NCBI GenBank assembly: GCA_019009955.1
Contig: CM032230.1
Span: 109,961,001 to 110,025,000 of the forward strand
Source of the DNA: Riptortus pedestris
Taxonomy: Eukaryota > Arthropoda > Insecta > Hemiptera > Alydidae
Reading direction: 5' to 3'
DNA: 64,000 bases
The notes beneath the pieces were generated by a model. The model was not told the origin of the DNA. It worked only from the letters and a program-made list of their open reading frames with translations, and did no database searches. This document shows positions 55,421 through 64,000 of this stretch, one piece after another. The position numbers and the translations under genes were made by a program. The number at the start of each line of letters is the position of its first letter. Positions within the stretch are counted from its first letter, which is position 1.

Positions 55421-56829
55421 GATTAACCCCCATTTCTATCTACGCATCTAATTATCTATATTCTAACATATATCATGGCACCTCTTATTTTTGCTTAAAT
55501 ACCGAATGTTGTTTTCAAAAGATCTCTATAGGTGAGCCACATTCAAATTTGAGATTTGTGGCATCATCAACTAAGATAAGAGAATAGATGTTGACATGGG
55601 ATCACCAGAATGTCTCTTCTGGATGAGGGAAGTCTGCTTGATTTGTGAAACACCTGCGCGGCAGATTTTTTATGCTTAGTTGAAGTTCAACTTTGCATTT
55701 CATATCTGAGCCACTTAACAAAATTTTTTAAAATTTGTTTAAAGGAAATTTACTATTTTTTTCAACTCCTTGGGAGGTCATGTTAGCCTGGGGTCACTAT
55801 TTACCATTGACCCAGTTTAATTTATCATTAATGTTTTTTTTTTATTACTGTTAATAAACAATACTATGATTGTTCAATAAATACAAATATTTTGGTTTAT
55901 AAAAGAGAACTCCTACTTTAAGGCATGAATTATTTCCTCCCCGCACAATTCACAAGTCAAGTTTGGGCAGTTCCGACTTCAAAAGAAGACAGATCAAATT
56001 AGTCATCACTTGATTGTGTAGCTTATTTGCTAGAGTACTAGCCTAAATTGACAAAACCTGAAGCCTGAGGCTTCAGTGCAAGTTCCAGGAACTTTGATAA
56101 ATGTTTCTCTCATATAAATAATAATGAAAATAATAATATTTACTGATGGTGTAAGTTACCTATCTTCCTTCACCTAGAACAATTCTTGTTTAATAACATT
56201 TATAGTTCGCTTTGTCACATTCTATTAGATATGCTGGTTGCTGAAGAAATTGTTATGTTATACAGGCAAAATCTTTTATTATCTCAAGGATAGTTTTTAT
56301 TGAACTATGCAGTTCCTTTGAACTAGATCAACAAAATGATTATACCAAAAAATATGGTTTATTATAAGAAATGGTTTTGCTCTACAATCCTCATATTTCT
56401 AAGGGATGAAATGAAAACAACAAAACAGATGTTACAAATATTTATTATAAACAAACAATCTTTTTTAAATTATATACAAATAAAATACAAAAAATATTTA
56501 AAGACAATAAATACATAATAAATTACTTATAATACATCTCTACTATTACACTTTTAACTTCCAGAGAAAAAGGAACTCGAATATGCTGAAAAATAATATT
56601 CTATTAACTTTCCTTAATTAATACTATTTCATAAGTAAAACTTCAAAAACTATTAATTACCTCTATTTATCTACTTGCAAAACTTTTCTTTATGCCTACA
56701 GTCATTCTGAAAAAAATAATAAATAAAATTAATGCTCAGGATCATATTACTCTATTTATTATACTTCTTACAAATTTATTTGTTACTTAATTATTTATTG
56801 ATTTTTAATGAAACACAGGATCTTCATAC
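55421..56829. other. Intergenic AT-rich stretch downstream of NDUFAF6
   Basis: On the right it holds the likely NDUFAF6 3' UTR; an AATAAA on the minus strand lies at 56760-56755, about 70 bp past the stop. A tRNA-like SINE-2 head appears at 56020-56100 on the + strand. Other frames are closed. Confidence 0.45.
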
Positions 56830-56926
56830 CTAAAAATCTTTTGTGAGTTTTTTCCAAAACAGAGACAATCCAAGCCTCATATCACGCTCCCGAAGGAAAG
56901 GTTCAAAAACATCAAAATCTGTGTCT
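56830..56926 (-). CDS. NDUFAF6: NDUFAF6 last exon
   Basis: After the acceptor aacttgtag it completes a Lys codon and encodes DTDFDVFEPFLRERDMRLGL, SLFWKKLTKDF and TAG at 56832-56830. The D-F-D-V-F..P..R pattern and the basic aromatic end are characteristic of this family. Confidence 0.85.
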
Positions 56927-58897
56927 CTACAAGTTAAATGACAATTAAAGGTTAAATATATTGAAATTATTAAATATAAGAAAGCATTCAAGCAATTAAT
57001 ATTAGGCAATGGTGATATAAGTATGTCCAACTGTAAACATTTATATTTTTATAGCAAATATTATTTATGGGAATCCAAAACATGAACAAGACTGTCATGG
57101 ACATCTTCACCACATAGTCCAGCCACTGAGCATTTTTTTTACAGAATACTACGTGGGTGAATCAAATATAAACGAGACTTTTTTTTTTTTAAATTTATTT
57201 TAATTTTAAACGCAAAAAATAATATAGCTTATTTTTCTACATAATCCCCTGACTTGGAAACACATTTTTCCCAGAGGATATGTAGCTTTCCAATTCCTTC
57301 CATGTAGAAAGATGCAGGTCGTGTCTGCAGCCAATTGCGCAATAGGCTTCAACCTCACCATCACTGTCGAATCTTTGGCCTCCTAAAGCTTCCTTGAGAG
57401 GGCCAAACACATGAAAGTCACAGGGTGACAGGTCTGGACTGTACGGAGGGTGTTCCAGTGTCTCCCACCCCAGTTGCTCCAATTTTTCCCTAGTCATGGC
57501 TGCTGTATGGGGGCGAGCATTGTCATGGAGAAGAACCACTTCTCTGATCGGTACGTCTCGTCTTTTGCGGCGATATGCAAGTCGGACGTCACTGAAAATG
57601 TCGCAGTAGTAGGCTGCATTAATTATCCTGCGCTCATGCAAAAAATTGAGGTACAGCAAACCACGCTGGTCAAAAAAAACGGTAGCCAAAACCTTGCTTG
57701 CTGACAATCGTGACTTGGCTTTCACTGGTCCAGGTTCTCCTTGTTTTCTCCACTCCATACTCGCTTGTTTAGACTCTGGGGTGTAGTGGTGCACCCAAGT
57801 TCTGGCTCGCGAAAGTGTCTTTTCCCCGAACTGTGCAGTCAATCTCCTCAAGATTTCGGCCGGTTTTACGCCTTCTGCGGCGAGATACTTAATTACGACA
57901 CGTTGCGCAGTCGACGGGGGTACCTCTTCCTCCGACATCGTCACGGTGGACAACGAGACGATCGAGGTGGCGAGATCACGTGCTTCCCCTACTCCTGACT
58001 AACCTACCCAACAACAAAAAAGGCGGGAACGTTCTCCCACCACTACTGTGCCCGAAAGACGAAAAGTCTCGTTTATATTTGATTCACCCTAGTATCATAT
58101 ATTTTTAATAATCCTATCAACTGAAAAAAGTTGGGACTAGAAAGCAAAGCTCAATTTACAAAGGGTTATAAAATTTGTTCGGTAGAATAATGAGGCTGTT
58201 TTACTCTTTGAGCTGGTCCCAAGTGGCAGGGCTGTTAATGCTGGATTATACTGAGAACAACTTGGAAGAGTATATGGTTTTAAAACAGAGTAGCCCGTTA
58301 TGGTCAATCAGAATAACACTTTATTTCAGTAAGATAAGCTCTCCTGTCCATTGCTCATTTTAGTTATAGAAAAGTTACTAGAAATGGACTGCTCCACCCT
58401 ATTTTGGCCCCCCTTCAGGGAAAGCCCTCCTTTCAGGAAGTAGGGAAGTCCCCTCCCCTGTTCTCCCTTAAGGTGGGGAACCGTAGGGACAGTAGGTCCT
58501 TAGTCGGCTTTGCTGTTCTGGGCAGTGACCATTCAAGGCCTCCGGAATAGCTGGAAACAGCTCACTCAATAATGGTACTACGGGCAAGCCTCTTCGGTGG
58601 CGGGTGGTGGCCAGCGGCAGGAAATTGCTCCTGTCTGCTGGTCGTTGACGTAGTGGTCATACATTGGAAGCACGGAGACGACAGGCCAGTTACCTGTCCT
58701 GGAACTTGTAGTCTGTGTGCTGAGAGAACTAGGTTTGCCCCTCTCTAGGAAGTGGCCTTCGTGTCACTTCACAGCAGTGAGCTGTAGGTAGGGAAGGAAG
58801 GAAGTTGGTTAAGGCATGATGGCTAGGTACAACTTCCACTAATTCCATCCTTCCTCATTCACAGGGTACACACACCCTATTTACAGCTCTCACAATG

Positions 58898-58954
<57 letters not shown>

Positions 58955-61900
58955 TATAACCCATTTTAGGCCAAGAATTTGTATATTCGTCTCAGATTTT
59001 AGTGCCCTAGAGCTCACAGACATTTACACACCTGTGGGTTTGGCAGTTTTCCACAGGCCATGGATGTGTAATACATGTTCTCTCTCTTTGCTGTTTCAGT
59101 TCCCAGTACCCAGTAAACCCCTATACTTCTCATGCAATTTTTAGTTAAGGCTATTTTAACACTAAATATCTCATGTCTAGCTCAAATTTCAATTCTTGTT
59201 CACATGTTCTGTCTCAGGGAGAAATAGAGAATTGTATGATATGGGGAATCTATGGCATCACAGCACATTCTACTTAATTTATGAAACCCCTAAACATCTG
59301 CCACAACACTGTAGTCTATGATGATAAACTATTCAGGTAGGTGAGTTCATTAGACTAAAAAGACACCTAACGGCCAGCAAAAACCATAATTTTAAGTCTA
59401 CAAAAGATTGTTAAATAGAAGGAGAATTTTTTTCTAGTTTTTGAGTACACAAAATTGGAAAATCCTTTAAAAAGAGGAATGTAAACTTTCAACTGACCTA
59501 CCATACAATTACCAAGGTTCTTTTAAGAACTGCAATAATCACGCCATTATTTCTACCATTAAGCATGCTAAATCTCAATTCTTCTTTGTGAAACAGACAA
59601 AAATGAAAAACAGTAGAGAAATTTATACTTTGAATTTCCAAATTGGCTGCAAGAGTTGTTGGAAAACAACCTTATATATATTCTTCCTAAGGGAAAAGAA
59701 AAACTGTTTAAAAATCGAGTTCCACTGACCCTCATTTTAATTAAAATGATCACCTGCAAAAACAATAAAAGAAAGGGAAATGGAGAATTATGCATATCCT
59801 GATGGCCCCAATCTAAAAATTGATTGTTACTTGCACTTAGAAATCAGTAGACTAAGTAATCCAATTTACTAACCATTTTTAGTGTCACTCTTCTATTATT
59901 ATATACATCTCAATTTTGCAAACTATCTATTTTTCTACTAAAGAACTTACATTGTACAGGGTAGCTCCCATAACAAGAACAGCATGATGAGGAGTTTTAT
60001 CGACTCAAAAAAAAACCAAGCTGAAGAACCTTCACTATCTCTAACACCACTCAATCCTTTGAGACATGATAAAGGCATGACTAAATAACTTCAACATTTC
60101 ATAACAATAAAACCACCTGACGGAAATAAATAAACTTGATTAAGGGACAGCCTAGACTTATTATATGGACCCTGATAAGAGGTAATAGAACCTTAAACAT
60201 TAGAGTAACTTAATGTATTAACTTAAAACTCAACTGTTCAATATCTTGACCACAAAGGTAAACGAATAATGGAATAAAAAAATTGTATTAAATGTATCTT
60301 GAAAACATACTTGAGCCGTTCCAGGTAATGGTCAGCAGGAACTGCAGGTAATAAATGAACTATTGATTCCTTAGGCAAGCTAGGTTTAAGAGATCGTGCC
60401 TGAAATAACAAATTATCTTTTTTAATATTTTGAATGAGAAGAACAATCTTATAAAACTAATGAGAATTCATATGTGTAAATTCAAGTAAGATTTTTTTTT
60501 TTCAACACTTAGATCCTAGAACTCCAGGACTAGCAGCAGAGTCAGAATCTTACACGAATCACTGTTTATAAACCCCCTCATTTCCTCCTCCCAAGCAATT
60601 GTTATCCAACCTCCATACGAATCACATCTATGTAGTCTTTATATTTACGAACAAAGTATTTTTTTAAGTTCTAAGCGCGTTGTGAGATTTGATTAACCAA
60701 CAGAGCACTTATGAAGTTCTAAATTCAAATGGTATGTTCAGAATAAACAATGACTCCATTCATCCCAATAAATAAGATAACAAAAAGTCCGTCACGCAGG
60801 GGCTGCGTAAACTAAGCAGATTTCCCTTGTGAAGTTTAATAATAGATAAATCTACATACTGGTAACACAACACCACAGTGAATAAATACAAACGGAAATA
60901 AGAAATGTTTCATACAATTTCAATAACCTGCCGACCGGAAGCGTTAGAAATGTAAACAAACGGGCCAGCCCGCCTCACACCGGAAAGAAAAACAATTACT
61001 GAAATATCAGAATATAACATATTAATATTATTGAGAACTATTTACTATATCTAGTACAGTAATTAATAATGAGTCAGAATAATTGTTATCTCAATCAATC
61101 AAATTTTAGTAGTCTAAGACCTTAAGACGGAGGGGGGAGGGGAGGTTCTCCATGACATATTTGCATGCACCTCGTATAATAAAGGTTTCTTCATTACAAT
61201 TTTTGGTATTTAACCTTCGATTAATGTGATTTATCAAGTAGCAGAATATTGTTTATGGAACATGAGTAGAAGGGGCGGTTTGGCTGAAAACTGAAAAATG
61301 CATATATCTCGGTTAATATTCAAGATAGTGAATAAATGTATATAACAATATTTATAGTACATTTAATTTTCAATAAGATTGATTCTATACAATTTTTCGA
61401 TCCGACCAATGGTAACGGAGATATTTCGAATTTTCGAAAATCCTCCACTCTAACTCCCCCCCTCCCCCTTGCCCGATTTCAGTCATTAACAAACATGACC
61501 TTTAATTTTAAATGGAACGCCTATATATCGAGTTTGGTATCAAAGAATAATTGCGGCCGCTTGAGCGGTAACCGACAAGTATATATATCTATAAAATTGC
61601 AACCTCTGTCTGTACGTTGACTTTTTTCGCGAAATTTCACGATAACTTTTCGTTTCACATGTCATAGACACCATAACTGCATTTTGTTTCTTTCGTGTAT
61701 GTTTGTTTGTTTGTTACCTTTTCACGCATAAACGACTAAACCGAATTTTTTGAACTTGGTATGTACATTACTACTAACCCAACTTAGACTTTAGGCTATA
61801 TTAAAATCCTCTGAGATAAACAGGAGTGGGGGTTATAAGGGAGGCCTGAAATTATTTCGTTTCCTATTGGTTTTTCGCAAAGTTGTTTATTTTGTTATTT

Positions 61901-63879
61901 AGAGTAACTTTTATTATATACATTTTTTTCGAATACCGATTTATAAACGAGATATACGCTAAAACCTATAGCGGAAGTGAACAGTTTAATTTGACACAAA
62001 AGACTCAACCAAACTAAATAAAACTCGGTATGCGTATTAGCACTAATGCCTCCATTATAATAAGCCGTACCAACATTTCTAGGGACGGGCAGGAGTGGGG
62101 GTTATAAGGGAGGCCTGAAATTTAAAATAGCGATATTTCGTTTCCTATTGGGTTTTCGGCAAATATGTACATAACAAAAGTTATTTATTTTATTATTTAG
62201 AGTAACTTTTGTTATATACACTTTTTTTGTATACTGAATTATAAACGAGATATAAACTTAAAACTATAGCGGAAGTGAACAATTTTATTTGGGACAATAG
62301 ACTTAACCGAAATAAATAAAACTCGGTATATGTATTAGCACTAACGCTTTCATTATAACAAGCCATACCAACATTTCTAGGGACAGCCAGGAGTGGGAGT
62401 TATAAGGGAAGCCAGAAATTAAAAATAGTGATATTTCGTTTCCTATAGGTTTTTCGGCAAATATGAACATAACAAAAGTTGTTTATTTTGTTATTTAGAG
62501 TAACTTTTGTTATATACACTTTTTTTCGTATACCGAATTATAAACGAGATATACGCTAAAACCTATAGCGGAAGTGAAGTATAAGGGTGGTCTGAAATTA
62601 AAAATAATGATATTTCGTTTCCTATTGGGGTTTCCGGAAATATGCACTTAACAATTGATGTTTATTTTGTTATTAAGAGAAAATATTATTATATACACTA
62701 TCGTCGTATAATGAAGTATAAACGAGATATACTCTTAAAACTAGAGCGGGAGCCTATAATTTTGTTGGGCACTAACGATTGAACCGAACTTAAAAAAAAA
62801 ACTCGGTATGTGAATTATCATTAATTCTTCCAAGATTATAAGCTATATTAAAATTTTTAGGTTCAAGCAGGAGTGGGGGGGGGGGTGTGGTAGGGGAGGC
62901 CTGAAATGAAAAATAGCGATATTTCGTTTCCCATTGATTTTTCGATAAATATGCACATAACAATAGTTAGTGAATGAAATTATTTTTAGGGTAATACTAT
63001 TATTTAATTCTGTCAGGTAGATAAATTATTAAAATAATACTCTGAATCAATAATTTCAGAAAAACATGGTGTTTAGCACTCATGCTGGACCGGAAGATGA
63101 CAGGAGCCTAAACAGTTAATTGAAACGGACCTCATTTTCGTCATCTCCTGGGTAGGATCGATGGACATTTGAAGAAAAATGTCGAAAATCGCGTCATGAG
63201 TACAACCTCAATAGCTGATTTCCCTTAAGGGAAATCTGCTAAAAAGGGGTTTAATATGAGTTCTATTGTAAGATATACCTCACAATGTCAAACTTAATTA
63301 CATTTAGCAAAGGATAGGACTATAAACAGGATTGCAAACTCTCAGGCCTTTATCTCTCCTGAAATGCAACTGGAATTGGTATAGAAAGGAGTTAAAATAG
63401 GAAAAAGTCGATAAGAACTGATGAATTGCAGCAGTATATTTTACAGTGAAAGTGCAAAAAGTTGGAAAGAAAATCAATGACTGAGTTCAGTTTTGCATTG
63501 TTTCAAATTAATTATCATCTGTTCATTATGCTTCTTCAGGAGTTGAAATAATTCTGCAGAACATTTGGGTCAAACAGTCAATGTTTCAGGTAAATGAAAA
63601 ATCAGACATTTAAAAATATTTTAATAACTATTAAGTTTGATTTTATAAATACCTTATCAATATGTGCTTTTGCGCGTGAGGCTACTTTAAAAATAATATC
63701 CTTTGATAAACTAGAATTACGAGAAAGTCCAACTGAAGTATCAACTCCTGAAGCTTCAAGGAGGTCTTTAGGCAAACTCCAAGAGCCACCACCACTGCCA
63801 GCAATTCGCATGAGAAGTGTAAGCCCTTGTCCCTTGCCAATGTGGCTTGCTGCATGATCAGCATGAATATCTTTAATAC
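56830..63879 (-). CDS. NDUFAF6: NDUFAF6 homologue (complex I assembly factor 6), last three exons
   Basis: The exons 63879-63653, 60399-60311 and 56926-56830 join in frame (phases 0 and 2). The product is the C-terminal half of a squalene/phytoene-synthase-fold protein. IKDIHADHAASHIGKGQGLT carries the family's H-x-x-x-H..GKxxG helix. LPAVPADHYLERL and the terminal DFDVFEPFLRERDMRLGLSL..FWKKL match the NDUFAF6 end. The family acts in mitochondria and is needed for early assembly of respiratory complex I around ND1; it is thought to be non-catalytic. The N-terminal half, with any mitochondrial presequence, lies right of the window. Introns contain a mariner (57149-58092) and nested Rep-A/Rep-B. 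Confidence 0.85.
57149..58092 (-). mobile_element. mariner element with in-frame internal deletion
   Basis: TA duplications at 57147-57148 and 58093-58094 flank the ends. The ends share gggtgaatcaaatataaacg; the left end has three to four extra bases near the tip. The element is 944 bp against about 1.3 kb for a full mariner. It sits in the last NDUFAF6 intron. Confidence 0.88.
57237..57953 (-). pseudogene. mariner transposase, 238-codon deletion derivative
   Basis: The frame is open from MSTVTMSEEEVPPSTAQRVV to the natural region KNVFPSQGIM. It joins the first helix-turn-helix (IKYLAAEGVKPAEILRRLTA) directly to VHHYTPESKQASMEWRK. That removes about 100 residues, including the second DNA-binding helices and the TGDET segment holding the first catalytic Asp. 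The second (LLHDNARPHTA) and third (PYSPDLSPCDFHVF) Asp motifs remain. It should be catalytically dead yet still translatable. Confidence 0.88.
58380..58880. repeat. GC-richer block of unknown type next to (TA)n
   Basis: This contrasts in composition with its surroundings (gggaagtcccctcccctgtt, ggcgggtggtggccagcggc). It ends just before a (TA)n at 58899-58954. No open frame of note and no second copy in the window. It may be the 5' region of a non-LTR element or a captured sequence. Confidence 0.3.
58955..60310. other. NDUFAF6 intron sequence, nothing recognised
   Basis: It is AT-rich, with very decayed Rep-A-like patches possible around 58960-59280. No coding exon. Confidence 0.4.
60311..60399 (-). 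CDS. NDUFAF6: NDUFAF6 penultimate exon
   Basis: It is bounded by ttatttcag and ctcaa|gtatgt and enters in phase 0, leaving phase 2. The 29 codons read ARSLKPSLPKESIVHLLPAV then PADHYLERL. The L-P-x-V-P...YL..L pattern matches the family. Confidence 0.85.
60506..60694 (+). repeat. LTR-1, solo copy
   Basis: It starts cacttagatcctagaactcc and ends gttgtgagatttgatt, matching the LTR at 53876-54065 in inverse orientation across its whole length, including the gtttataaacc TATA-like region. No internal sequence follows, so it arose by LTR-LTR recombination or truncation. A clear target duplication was not read. Confidence 0.65.
60783..61590 (+). mobile_element. Rep-A element, 5' part of a nested copy
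   Basis: It starts gtccgtcacgcaggggctgc and closely follows the 4760 copy through ccgcctcacaccggaaagaa and beyond. It breaks at a short tatatatctataa where Rep-B begins. Its 3' block resumes at 63119. Confidence 0.75.
61591..63000 (+). mobile_element. Rep-B element nested in Rep-A
   Basis: It opens attgcaacctctgtctgtac and ttttcgcgaaatttcacg as at 49919. Tandem units are marked by ggagtgggggttataaggga near 61824, 62093 and 62390, a shortened unit near 62575, and a variant near 62870. Spacings are about 270-300 bp. The Helitron-like 3' terminus seen at 51718 is not present, so this copy is 3'-truncated. Confidence 0.6.
63119..63241 (+). repeat. Rep-A 3' block of the nested copy
   Basis: aaacggacctcattttcgtc, ctgggtaggatcgatgg and the hairpin agctgatttcccttaaggga then aatctgcta. 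It is the expected continuation of the 60783-61590 piece. Confidence 0.75.
63653..63879 (-). CDS. NDUFAF6: NDUFAF6 exon with the conserved helix motif
   Basis: After tattttattttag it completes a Gly codon (phase 1 entry), then encodes 75 codons: IKDIHADHAASHIGKGQGLT, a Gly/Ser-rich loop, LPKDLLEASGVDTSV and IIFKVASRAKAHIDK, ending aag|gtattt in phase 0. The HAASHIGKGQG segment is the best match to the family. Confidence 0.87.
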
Positions 63880-64000
63880 CTAAAATAAAATACATTTACT
63901 TTACCCCTATAAGAAAAATTGTTAAGGCAACTAGCAGAAGTTAAATGAAATCAGATAACCCTAAAATAGCATTAAGAAGGAGCCATAGTGGCAATCACTA

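Noticed and set aside
56020..56100. Candidate tRNA gene (gtagcttatttgctagagta ... gcaagttccagg)
   Set aside because: A- and B-box-like sequences are present but the acceptor and anticodon arms do not pair; a SINE head is more likely.
1..64000. CRISPR arrays, bacterial operons, rRNA genes
   Set aside because: No regularly spaced short repeats with unique spacers, no ribosomal RNA blocks, and gene structure is clearly spliced eukaryotic.

Overview
This window is intron-rich, AT-rich nuclear DNA from an arthropod, most likely an insect. I infer this from spliced host genes with GT-AG introns, tRNA-derived SINEs, several Tc1/mariner families, hAT and piggyBac transposons, non-LTR and Ty3/gypsy-like retroelements, and long (TA)n tracts. 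Nothing in it is bacterial: I see no operons, CRISPR arrays or plasmid features. The species cannot be named from the sequence alone.

Host genes. (1) At the left edge, on the + strand, the last two exons of a molybdenum hydroxylase (aldehyde oxidase/xanthine dehydrogenase family), 577-822. (2) On the - strand, a nearly complete gene of about 350 codons in six exons, 9401 to 3941, which I read as centromere protein L (CENP-L), a subunit of the inner-kinetochore CCAN. (3) On the - strand, one short terminal exon at 29670-29778 with an acidic tail, family unknown. (4) On the - strand, the C-terminal five exons of an integral membrane protein DGCR2/IDD homologue, 41237 to 31694: von Willebrand C domain, transmembrane helix, and a cytoplasmic tail with a PPPY motif. 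(5) On the - strand at the right edge, the last three exons of an NDUFAF6 homologue (phytoene-synthase-like complex I assembly factor), 63879 to 56830. Phases match at every splice joint except between CENP-L exons 3 and 4, which is left open. The genes share no pathway; they are neighbours only.

Everything else is mostly repeats. Two related themes dominate. Rep-A is a non-autonomous family with a GCAGATTTCCC block near its 5' end, an internal (TA)n microsatellite, and a 3' hairpin ending GGGAAATCTGCTA. This looks like a helentron-associated (DINE-1/HINE-type) element. Rep-B carries tandem units of about 295 bp and ends in a GC hairpin followed by CTAG, like a Helitron 3' end; it sits next to or inside Rep-A microsatellites. 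Autonomous-type remnants are a 3.1 kb hAT with a 696-codon transposase and clean 8-bp target duplication (13914-17055), an RNase H-bearing non-LTR element just upstream of the CENP-L start (about 9440-12965), an internally deleted piggyBac (19200-19968), four mariner-type elements with TA duplications (28472-28983, 34444-35701, 37959-38929, 57149-58092), a small mariner-derived MITE (50514-50771), and Ty3/gypsy-like fragments around 47.4 kb and 52.5-55.1 kb.

I found no clearly new enzymatic or defence system. The best leads are the CENP-L gene, the Rep-A/Rep-B structures and their nesting, the orphan acidic-tail exon, and the dense TAGCTA motif arrays at both hAT ends.
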